Assembly: GCA_006503535.1 (NCBI GenBank)
Contig: QYRS01000012.1
Location: 1,426,001-1,490,000 of the forward strand
DNA: 64,000 nucleotides
Direction of reading: 5' to 3'
Source: Arthrinium phaeospermum
Lineage: Eukaryota; Ascomycota; Sordariomycetes; Amphisphaeriales; Apiosporaceae
Positions 54,802 through 64,000 of this stretch are shown piece after piece. Within the stretch, counting starts at the first letter, position 1. Each line of letters starts with the position of its first letter. Below the pieces are notes generated by a model. It saw only the letters and a program-made list of their open reading frames with translations, had not been told where the DNA came from and searched no databases. The position numbers and the translations under genes were made by a program.

Positions 54802-57315
54802 ATGTCACCCATCCCGACAAGGCGCAGTGCGCGACTGCATGGCCCTGCGACACAACCTCGATCCAGAACTGACACGAAAGCTCGTAACGATCTCTACAAC
54901 ATTCCGAGCTCCAGCGACGAAGACGACGACGACAAGGATGACGATAATGAATTCATCCCTGCCAATATCTCGCCTCATAGGGTCGTCGCGAGTGCCAATG
55001 GGCCCACCCTAAGCCGGCCGCGCCCCCCAAAAAGACCTCTTGAAGATGCTTCTCTTCGCCACGAGGCGAGGTTTAAGAAACACAGAAGCAAGGAGGTCAA
55101 CTGGAACGCACTCAATAATCGCCCACAACTTCCAGCCCGCAAAGAATTAGGTCTTGCCTCACCACCGTCATCGCGGGCGGTAACAACCATGAACAACAGG
55201 GCCTCGCGTAGTATCAGCAGGGAGTCTTCGTCTGATAACTACGTTGACCCGGAGCTCTTCAGACTGGTGAACAGCAAGATGCTCAAGCGAAAGCCAGACG
55301 AGGCTCCCCCGTCGCCGAGCCAACAACTCCTTCAAGAAATAGCGGGACAAGAAAGATCTGAACAGGAAATCCCCGAGCAGGTGCACCCCGAGCAAGGCGA
55401 AACTGAACCAGAAGAAGTCGACCGAGCAGAGTCTGAGCCAGAATCGGAACAGGGAGAAGAAATGGATGTAGATGATGCGCCAATCAGTGACGAAGATGAG
55501 GAAGACAATGCCTACTCGAACATCGAGTTAGATGGAGATATCGACCTTTCATCTGACGCAATGCCTATGCCTCGGATAGCAGGAGATGCCGTGGAAGGGC
55601 TTGACGAGAATGAAAGCGACCAAGACGTGCTTGGACTGGACAGTGACCATAATGTGCCACAGGCCGAGCCAATGAGTGATGCAGGAGGCTACGGTCCACC
55701 GGATGAGAGCGCCTCGAGCGCGCCCCGAGTTGCCGATAATGCCATGGTCGTGCCGGCCGCCCAACATGGTAATTCTGATCCTTGGGAGGTCCCAGAATCT
55801 CCTGATCGCGCCGACAATGAAGAAGATGCGGCCAATGCTGAACAATCACACGCAAATATACTGCAAGCTCAGCTGGTTGACGAGGCCAGCAGAGCCAGAA
55901 GCCAAGAAAGCGAACAAGCCAATGCCGAAGACACGGATATCGACTCCGAAGTGGACTTCGAAGTTGAGTCTAATCTCGACCTTGACTGTAGCAATCCATC
56001 TCTTCAAGATTGTTTGACGCAAGATGTCGAAAGGTTCCGCTCCAGAGAAGGTGATTTTGAAGACTCCCTTCTTTTTGAGCCTCCCGACAGTTCTTCATCT
56101 ACAACCATAGACCTCTTGTCAAGAAACGTCGAAGACCTTCGTAAGATCATCAAGAGAAAGGGCTGGGTAGGGTCGGGACGGGCAAGAGATGCAGAGGGCA
56201 GACCACTCGACTGGGAATCCAAACTCTACGATGACTGGGAACGCAAACTGCAGGATGACTCTGAGCCAGTGACGGCTGTAGGAAAAGTTCTTTTCCATTA
56301 TGCAGAGAAACTCGGGCGTCTGATCCGGATGGCTTTCACGGCTCAATCACAAGAAACACGAAATCGGGTTTTCAGGAATCATATTGATTTCCTCCAATAC
56401 TGCTTCTCAATGCTTGACAATTGCATCGCGTTCATCCACGACCAGAGGCTTTCGTTCTTAAAGATACAAACCCCATTGAGCCAGAACGAGGAGAAGCGCA
56501 GGGAAATGGTAGAAGAAATAGCCGCGCTTCATATCCCTACCATTGTCCGCCTTCTAATCAAGATATGGGACCCTTGCAGCAAGAATGACCACTGCGGCTC
56601 ATTCGATAGCTTTGCCATTCAACTTCTAGCAAGAGTAGCTGGATGGATTGAGCATCTGTATGGGCCTTTCATTAGGGAGGTGCGAGAAGCGGGCGGCTCT
56701 GCACCGTGGCACAAAATACGGGAAGCATTCGAGACCCCTATGAAGCAACTTCGTACACAGTTGGCTCGTGCCCCCGAGCTACTGGAGCAAGAAGAAATAC
56801 AGGAAGTCCAGCGACAGAAACAACTGCAACAGCAGCTGGAAGCACAGAAAGAGGAGGAGTTGCGGGCGCAGCAAGAGGAAGAGGAAAGGATCGAGGCTAG
56901 GCGGCGCCAAAATCAGGAGGTTGCACAATTCATTCGAGAGGGACCCGAGAGAAGGTTCGCGGCAGGGCGGCGTCAGAATCAAGACGTACTTCATCATCAA
57001 GGACCTCCGCGTCGCAAGCGAGATGCCTCGCAGCAACTCCAGTCCCCACCGGCAGCCATTGGTGTTACAGAGACCAAATGGCTGGGGGAGGAAGAGCATG
57101 TGCTGTGTGACAAGCTCATTAGCAGCTTCGCCTTCAAGAAACCAAGACTCCCAGACCTGAAGGACACGGCCACCAAGGTCGGCCACTCTCAATCCGCGAC
57201 CGTTGACAAGGCGCGAGAGTTGCTTCCGGTCATTTTGAGCCATGGAGGCATGGGTTCGCTGAGCGAGGAGCAAATTCAGAATATGGTGCAAACCATCATG
57301 CGCCAATGGGAATGA
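54802..57315 (+). CDS. Large acidic coiled-coil protein, probably nuclear
   Basis: Not recognised. A single exon of 837 residues. The N-terminus (MSPIPTRRSARLHGPA) is basic, followed by acidic serine blocks (SSSDEDDDDKDDDNEF) and a basic KKHRSKE patch that would serve as a nuclear signal. Residues about 165-400 are very acidic with repeated Glu/Gln/Pro (SEQEIPEQVHPEQGE) and Asp runs. From about residue 430 the sequence becomes globular: DLRKIIKRKGWVGSGRARD, GKVLFHYAEKLGRLIRMAFT, FLQYCFSMLDNCIAFIHDQ and SFAIQLLARVAGWIEHLYGP. A Gln/Glu coiled coil follows (about 665-715, LQQQLEAQKEEELRAQQEEE). The C-terminal KWLGEEEHVLCDKLISSF region is reminiscent of a SANT/Myb helix. The layout suits a chromatin- or kinetochore-associated protein, but that is a guess. 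No frame break over 2.5 kb. Confidence 0.75.
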   Translation: MSPIPTRRSARLHGPATQPRSRTDTKARNDLYNIPSSSDEDDDDKDDDNEFIPANISPHRVVASANGPTLSRPRPPKRPLEDASLRHEARFKKHRSKEVNWNALNNRPQLPARKELGLASPPSSRAVTTMNNRASRSISRESSSDNYVDPELFRLVNSKMLKRKPDEAPPSPSQQLLQEIAGQERSEQEIPEQVHPEQGETEPEEVDRAESEPESEQGEEMDVDDAPISDEDEEDNAYSNIELDGDIDLSSDAMPMPRIAGDAVEGLDENESDQDVLGLDSDHNVPQAEPMSDAGGYGPPDESASSAPRVADNAMVVPAAQHGNSDPWEVPESPDRADNEEDAANAEQSHANILQAQLVDEASRARSQESEQANAEDTDIDSEVDFEVESNLDLDCSNPSLQDCLTQDVERFRSREGDFEDSLLFEPPDSSSSTTIDLLSRNVEDLRKIIKRKGWVGSGRARDAEGRPLDWESKLYDDWERKLQDDSEPVTAVGKVLFHYAEKLGRLIRMAFTAQSQETRNRVFRNHIDFLQYCFSMLDNCIAFIHDQRLSFLKIQTPLSQNEEKRREMVEEIAALHIPTIVRLLIKIWDPCSKNDHCGSFDSFAIQLLARVAGWIEHLYGPFIREVREAGGSAPWHKIREAFETPMKQLRTQLARAPELLEQEEIQEVQRQKQLQQQLEAQKEEELRAQQEEEERIEARRRQNQEVAQFIREGPERRFAAGRRQNQDVLHHQGPPRRKRDASQQLQSPPAAIGVTETKWLGEEEHVLCDKLISSFAFKKPRLPDLKDTATKVGHSQSATVDKARELLPVILSHGGMGSLSEEQIQNMVQTIMRQWE

Positions 57316-59336
57316 TTTGGTTGACGAAGGCCTGCAGCAATGGTTATTTTTTGGGCGTTGGTTGGGTCATGATGACGCTTTATGAAGCATTAAAGATACC
57401 CCCTTTGATCTTACTGCTATGCGCATTTCTGTTTGGATTAGTAGATAGGAAAGAGAAGCCTTTGCTTATACAGTGCCTCCCATGCTTTTGCCCTTTGCCG
57501 TGATATGGCAAGCCCGATTTGTTTATTTCCCTCTCGCAATTGGAAATAAGTGGAATGATTATAGTAGCTATTAATGGGTAAAGTACGAATGTAGGTATTC
57601 CTACGACCGCTTGATGGGTCGGGTCATTGGAGCCGACTCCGTGATCTCGGATCCTCCGCCGGTGAAAAACGTCTCCTGTAGCGTACGTATGCTTCAGACT
57701 GATCGGGTGGTGCGGATCAGTCCCCTGAATTGTTGCCGTCAACAACCACCCCCACCACTCACTAGCCAGGGGCCGTGTTCTCGACATGGCCGTACGTACT
57801 CCCTTAGAGCCGTGAGGAATTAAAAGCCTCGTGGCTGGCTGGGTTTTTTCAGTTGAGCTATTTAGTAGATACAGATGCATCACGGGTTGAACTGTACATC
57901 TAAGTATATACACGCTCCAAGACACGCAAAGAAAAGGAAGTGCAAATTAAGTTGCGACACTCGCGCCTAGCATGCGTTGAGAAAAAGCAACGCCGGGCCA
58001 GACAACATCAGCTGTCACTGGAAGTTTGATTGCTTCCCGTCACCTTAAAAAGGCACCCCACCTCGAGGGAGAGCTACAACTCAGTTAGGCACAGACAGTA
58101 CTGCTTGCCTAAGGTTGTCGCAGCACTGCGAGTTTTTGGAACATGAAGCTATGATGGCCAACGAATGGCATTGACATCGTGGCCAGTCTGACACAGCGGA
58201 TGCTAATTGAAACTGCAGCGCATAATGGCATATTATGTAATCGCGGACTGACTTTGCCTGTGACCACGGTTCTGACCACAGCAGGACGGGCATCACATCA
58301 CGTTCCCAAGATCATTGTGATACACTTTTAGCGTTGGCCTGGATGAAGAGTAGGAAATTAAAATGACATTGGAGCACGCCACGTCGGCTGCTCAGCACTG
58401 TCCAGCACTGTCTACTTCCGACCCATCCCACCTCGCGATTGCACCAAAACCCAGCACCGGCCAGCAGGGACCCCGGTCGCCCTTTTAATTGGAATGGCCC
58501 CTTGTTGAGGTCTAGCTGCAACTGGGACCTGACCCGACCGACCCCGAACCTCCTGCGCTATCGAACCAGACCCTGTTGACCTGCTCAAGCTAGTTCTTGA
58601 AACAAATTACCAAGTACTATTCGTGTTTTCTATTCTGTTCTTGCCGCGATCTACTTCTACTACCTGGACCTGCTTGTGTACAACCCGATCTCTCCTTTCG
58701 GCCACCGTTGCAAGTTCAATAAGTCAACTCCAGGAAATTATAGCAAGGAAGGAACCCGGCCGCGTGTTTTTTCCTCTCTCTTCTTTCCCGGTTCCGTGAC
58801 GTGCCGTTTTTGACGTTCCCCTGCTTTCCAACCGCAACCATCTCTTTGTTTTGCGTTGCGCATTCGTCGTCCGCGTCGCTGCGCCGAAGAGAAGCGATTG
58901 TGTGTATGTATTGACAGGTCAGTAATAATGGATAACCACCACCACGACCAGCACCTTCTACCCGCCAACCACCAATTGCGCACTCGCCCCCCCTTTCGTG
59001 GTCGACTCTCCCGGCGCGAATCATATCGCGCTTGCTTGACTGGGCCGGCAGCGTTCCATGAGGGGGAGACCGCATAACAACTGGCCAGCAGCTTCTAGAT
59101 CTTGGAGACGCGTTTCTCATTGCCCAACCTCTTTTTTCCCCATTCCTTCGCATACATTTCCCCAACATATAGTCTTTCGCGGTGGAAACTGACTCTACCC
59201 GCTCCAACAAACAAGCTAACGCAAGAAACTGGATTTAGAGATAATCAGCTGCAAGCACCCATATTCCGCTTCCGAAAAGTGAAACCCCGTGTACCAAGTA
59301 CGACCATTACACCCGGCTCAATATTTCGCAAGCATC
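57316..59336. other. Intergenic and long leader of the coiled-coil gene
   Basis: About 2 kb. The left third is the 3' flank of the acidic protein gene. From about 58.6 to 59.3 kb the plus strand is pyrimidine-rich, as expected for a promoter and 5' leader, and possibly contains a leader intron. No gene, RNA or repeat can be supported in between. Confidence 0.5.
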
Positions 59337-62300
59337 ATGTCAGAGTCTGAAGGCTTCGAGGTTGTCCAGCATGACGAGTCCATCCTTTCCGGGGAGGAAA
59401 CCACCGGCACCACTGGCACCGGCGGAGACTCTGCCGCAGAGACTGCGAAACCAGTGAGGAAGACAGCCAATGGCGCCAAGCCTGGAGCACCCGCTGCTAC
59501 AAAGCGCCCTGCTGGATCGGCCACGTCCACCGTTCGCCGGCCCGGTGCCACTGGCACAACTGCCTCATCGCGAACATCAACCGCTACTGCCGCGAAGACA
59601 GGATCCGGCTTGGCCAAGCCCCCTACCCGGCCGCCTGCCGCGTCTACTGTGAAGAAGCCCGCAGGAACCTTGGCCAGCCATAGGCCATCCGCCTCCGGAG
59701 ATGACAAGAAGTCAACCCTGACCTCTGCCGCAGCCCGCCGCACATCGACGGTTCCTGGTGCAACGGCATCGTCGCCCTCCAAGCCCGCCAGGCCTGCGAC
59801 GGCTTCGTCGACAACGACTACACGAAGGCCCGCTGCACCTACCACCAGCAGCGCTTCCCCAAGAACCAACACTGCTAGCAGGATGTCAATGTCCTCCACT
59901 ACCAGTGCCGCCCCGGCGACGCGACCAGCAGCGTCATCTACTCGGTCTACCTCGGGCGCCGTTGCGGATGCGAAAAAGCGTCTATCCACAGTTGGCCTTA
60001 CAGGCACTAGCACCACGGCCACCAGACATGCTGCAAAGCCCTCTACTTCATCATCGACTGCTGCCGCCGAGTCCACCAAAGCTGTGGATGACCTGAAATC
60101 CAAGCTGACGGAGAAAGAAGCAGAGATTGAGTCTCTTAAGACTCAGGTTTCTTCGTCCCAGGAAAAGATCAGCGAGCTTGAGGATAAAATCAAGACAGCA
60201 GGCGCAGGCGCAGGCGTTGCAAGCACCAAGGAGCCTGCCGGCGGCGACGACTTTGACGACATTGACGAACTGTTGGAATCTGTGAACAGTACGCATGCGA
60301 CAGAGAAGGAAGCCTTGCAAAAGGAGGTCGCTCAGGCCTTGGAGAAGCTCAAGATTGCCGAAGGAGAGCTCGAAGCTCAGAAGTCGCAGGTATCCAACGC
60401 GCCTGGCCCGCAAGAAGGAAAAGACAGCAAGGTTGCTGAGCTTCAAGCCCAGCTTGACGCCATCACAGCCGAGAAGGCGACCATTGCGAAGGATAGCGAA
60501 GACGCGATTTCCAAGGTTTCCGAGGAACATAGCCTCAAGATTCAAGAGCTCCAGAAGTCGCTCGAAGATCAACACCAAGCCGCTGTTGAAGCTCTCAAGG
60601 CTGCCCACGCTTCGGAGCTCGATGGCAGCAAGGCGGCCGCTGGCGACCATGAAAAGGCGCTCGCAGACCTCAAGGCTGCCAACGAGGCCCTCCAAGCAAA
60701 GGTTGACGAGCTTGCATCATCGACCGAGACTGCCGGAGCTGAAACGTCATCCAAGATCTCTGCGCTGGAGGCGGAACTTGCCGAGCTCAAGGCAACCTCT
60801 GAGCAGGACAAGGCCGCCTTGGCTGCTGCGCAAGCCGAGTCGGAAGAATTGAAGACCAAGCTTGCCGAGGCTACAGAGCTGATGGAATCAACCAAGGCTG
60901 AGCTGGCCGCTGTTCAGGCCGAGTTCACCACGCTCAAAGAGGACCTCACCAAGGCCCAGGAAGCCGCCAAATCCAGCGGTGATGCGTCCGAGGAGCTTGA
61001 GAAGCTTAAGCAGGAGCACACGACGGCGATCACGCACCATGAGGCTCAACTCAAATCGATCTCGGAGGATTACGAGAACGAGATTGAGAGTCTGAAAGGC
61101 GAGGCCCACTTCAAGCGCAAGTTCCAGGATCTCGAGGCCAAGCACGACGAGTTGACCAAGGAACATGAAGGCCTTACTGGCACTCGTTCGGCCCTTGAAT
61201 CCAAGCTCAATGAACTCACTGGTTCTCACGCAGACCTGGAGTCTAAGCACAAAGAGCTGACTGGTACTCACTTGAACTTTGTCTCCAAGTATGACGAGTT
61301 GAACGGCGCCCATGCCGACAAAGCCAAGGCCCAGGCCGAGGCGCTCGAGGCAGCGAAGGCCGAGCATGCTGCGGCTGTGGCTGCTCTGCAGAGCACCGAG
61401 GCAGAACATCAAAAGGCCCTCGACGCCCTCCAAGCCAGCCATGCTATGGAGCTGGAGGCTGCCAAGAGCGGTTCGAGCGCGGATAAGGAGACTCAACTGG
61501 CTGAGTTGGAGGAATTGAAGGCCAGTCACGCCAAGGCCATCGAGATTTCCAAGGCCGAGAGTGAAGCCAAGTTGGCCGAGGAGCTTGAGAAGCTGAACGC
61601 AGCACACGCCGAGGTCCTAAACTCGCATAAGCAGGATATCGAGACTCAAATCGCCGAGCTCAAGGCGGCTCACGCCACCGAACTGTCTACCAAGGAGGCT
61701 GATGGCAGCGCTTCTTCGCAAGAGCTGGCCTCCCTGAAGGAGGCCCTCGAGAAGGCCCAGTCTGAGATCGACGCAGCCAAGGCAAGCCATGCTGAGGCTT
61801 TGGAGGCTTTCAAGAAGCAAAGCGACGAAGCTCACTCTGCCGAGGTCGAGAAGCTGATTGGTATGCAGTCGGAGGCGCTCGATGCTGCCAAGACGGAGGC
61901 GTCCGGCAGCCACGCTGGCGAGATTGCCGCTCTTGAAGCCAAGCACATCCAGGCCATTGAGGATCTGACCAGGGAGCACGAAGGCAAGCTTGCTGCAGCT
62001 GTAGCGGATCTGTCTAAGCATCAGTCATCTGCATCAGAGCACGAAGCGGCCCTAGCAGCTGCCCAGGAGGCTCTAGCCAAGGCGCAGGAACAGGTTGAAG
62101 GTCTGGAGGCTGAACTTGTGAAGAACAAGGAGGCATCTGCCGCGGAGCTGGCGAAGGCTACGGACGAAGCCGACGATTACAGAGGGCAGCTCGCCGAGGC
62201 CAAGATGAAGAGGTTCGAGCTGGAGGCGGAACTCGACGCCGTTCAAAACCAGAGGCCAGATACATCCATGGCCGACTCCCTCAAGGCCGAGCTGCAAGCG

Positions 62301-63292
62301 ATGAAGCAAAGGCACGATGAGGACCTCGCCAAGCTCCAGGCTGCGTCCACGCAATCGAACGGCGAGACGGATAAGCTGAACCAAGAACTCGAGGCCAAGC
62401 ACAAGGAAATGGCGCAGCTCACTGAGCAGCACCAGGCCGCCAAGGAAGACCTTGCCATTGCTCAGAAGGAGTTCGAAGCCCACAAGAACGAGACTGAAGC
62501 AAAGATCAAGAAGCACGAAGTTGACTATAAGGATATTTATGAGAGCATGACCGCCATGGTAGAAGAGGAACAGAAGAAGCTGGCAGCTGCCATGAAAGAG
62601 GCCGACGACATGAACGCGAAATTTGTGGCGATGGAGGAGGAGCAGAAGAAGATGGCTGGGGCCATCAAGGAGGCCAACGACATCAAGACCCGATTCGCCG
62701 AGATGGAGGCGCAGTTGAAGGTCAAGGACGCCGAGATCGCCGAGGCCAAGGTTTGTTGATCCGGTTGTCCCAGCTAAGTACCTATTGGCGCGTCTGTTTT
62801 AACCCTTCGGATTGTTTAGGCGGCATCCAAGCCGAAGGGCGGTCTTGCGGCGAGCAGATTTGCCACCTCGGAGGACGGCACGACCTCTGACCCATCATCT
62901 CCAGCTGGCGAAGGTGAGGAGACCGAAAATTTCTCGACAGCCATGGCTTCGGTGCGCAGGACCCCCTTGTAACCCCTTCAAAACACCCTTTTGTATCACC
63001 TGCTCACTCCCACCCGCCAGTCCCCTCCCAAGCAGTCGTCGAATTGTACTCCGTCGTAGCTATAGCAACTAATATGTACATTTTTCTGCAGCTGGCGCAG
63101 TGTAACGTAACACTCAAGCAAATGCAAGAGATTGATGACGAGATGCGGGAAAGAAATCAGCGGTACGTGGTTGTGATGCGGCGCCTGTTCCCGCCCAGTA
63201 TGATGACGCTGAGGAATCTCTACTAACGCCCGGCGCGTAGCATGCTGAGGTCCATCACCGAAGCGACGCAGAGCACTGCCCAGGGCTCCTAG
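59337..63292 (+). CDS. Very long coiled-coil protein, four exons
   Basis: Exons 59337-62750, 62820-62951, 63092-63162 and 63241-63292 keep phase and give 1222 residues. The obvious long frame stops four codons after the true first donor, so the last three exons are easily missed. The ATG at 59337 (MSESEGFEVVQHDESILSGE) is preferred to an in-frame Met at 59289. Residues 30-240 are Ala/Thr/Ser/Pro/Lys-rich and disordered (repeats of the TATRRPAAP kind). Residues about 245-1135 form an almost unbroken coiled coil rich in Ala, Glu and Lys, interrupted near 600-660 by a 14-residue repeat of the form ELTGxHxxLESK. The C-terminal exons add FATSEDGTTSDPSSPAG and then a short helix LAQCNVTLKQMQEIDDEMRE. 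It resembles organelle-tether or cytoskeletal scaffold proteins in layout only; no specific homologue is claimed. Confidence 0.82.
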
Positions 63293-64000
63293 ACGGAGTT
63301 TTGCGTGAAACTATGGCTTCTTCTCTCGGCCATCCGGCGGCGACTGCTCGGCCTTCTGTGGCCTTGGTGGTAGCGTTGCGGGTTGATTCATTCTTTCCCG
63401 TTCTCTCTATCTCTCTCGCGTCGTCGCATCTTAATCATTCGCCTTCTTGTTATTCTTCTTCTCGACCTTCTCTTTATTTAATCACGACGTACAGAGTATG
63501 ACTACATGTTGGAACCTCCTCAGCTTGTCTTTCCTAGTTGGGGGTTATGGGGGACTACTCCTGATGGGGGTGTGATGGGGCTACGAAACGACGGAACGAA
63601 CGACGAACGACGTTATCTCGGTCGGAATATTTTTCGATGGAGAAAGAAGAAGGAAAGCCTTGCCCCCCTTGTTTGTATTCTGCTCTTGAGATATATATAT
63701 ATACCCCGTTGCTGTCCCTATGCCTCGTCTTCTCTGCGCCCCCGCCTTCCACACCCACTGCATGTTGAACGTGCAGTTATTCATGTATATGCCCCGCTGA
63801 ACTCTGTGGGTATGAGGATATTCTGTCGTTGTAAATAAGACATGTATCCTGTGGCGAGTGCGTGTGATACCGGACGTGACGGAATGCCCTTGCAGCCGCC
63901 CCTTTTAGAGAGGTGGAATGGAGGACCGTCCCACAAATGGTGCTGCTTGGTTTGGGAATCGGGGGTTGTACAAGGCACCAAGCATTTTATGCATCTACAC
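63293..64000. other. 3' flank of the coiled-coil gene to window end
   Basis: About 700 bases without a recognisable gene. A run of TA repeats lies near 63692-63702. Short frames on both strands have no coding support. Confidence 0.5.

Noticed and set aside
59318..60103. 261-codon minus-strand frame opposite the coiled-coil gene
   Set aside because: Antisense of an Ala/Thr/Pro-rich disordered region; it is Val/Ala-rich with no family features.
1..64000. CRISPR arrays, phage genes or bacterial operons
   Set aside because: The window is eukaryotic throughout: spliced genes, fungal families, no regularly spaced identical repeats and no ribosome-binding sites.

Overview
The window is nuclear DNA of a filamentous ascomycete, most likely a Sordariomycete. 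The genes carry short GT-AG introns, mostly 48-112 bp. The gene families are typical of these fungi: a three-domain laccase ending in the DSGI plug, a BBE-type FAD oxidase, a Clr5-domain protein, fungal amidoligases, and a 26-residue seven-cysteine metallothionein of the Neurospora copper type. I cannot name the species. There is no operon structure.

Left part (1-22 kb): the 5' portion of a tandem-chromodomain protein runs off the left edge (minus strand). It is followed by a secreted laccase (minus), about 5.8 kb without a supportable gene, a secreted BBE-type FAD oxidoreductase (plus, one frameshift), a repeat-rich leader region, a large disordered protein with two membrane segments (plus, one frameshift), and a NOP8-like nucleolar RRM protein (minus, two frameshifts). 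The NOP8-like gene is divergently paired with an eight-exon hotdog acyl-CoA thioesterase (plus, intact).

Middle (23.7-38 kb): three genes in a row are readable as proteins only by changing frame many times. They are a ferroportin/SLC40 family iron exporter (23738-25302), an amidoligase-fold protein whose catalytic-type motifs are also replaced (25872-28031), and an extended short-chain dehydrogenase (28364-29273). Then come a tiny split metallothionein gene (30339-30531), an exact 178-bp tandem duplication (32597-32952), an unrecognised frameshifted gene (33401-34519) and gene-poor DNA.

Right part (38-64 kb): nearly all genes are intact. They are a mitochondrial 2-oxoglutarate/malate-type carrier, a methyltransferase-like protein with membrane segments, a cytochrome P450 of the fatty-acid hydroxylase type, a protein with three PPHLR motifs, an intact amidoligase, a Clr5-domain protein, a secreted cysteine-containing protein, the PP2A activator PTPA/Rrd, a large acidic nuclear-type coiled-coil protein, and a 1222-residue coiled-coil protein with four exons.

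Two themes deserve attention. First, broken reading frames cluster left of 34.5 kb and are mostly explained by one missing base, often in a G or C run. This means either a decayed segment or an assembly with homopolymer errors. Second, the window holds two amidoligase-fold genes about 18 kb apart, one with the canonical motifs and one without. Three metal-linked genes (laccase, ferroportin, copper metallothionein) also lie within 27 kb. A physical link is visible, but a functional one is only inference.
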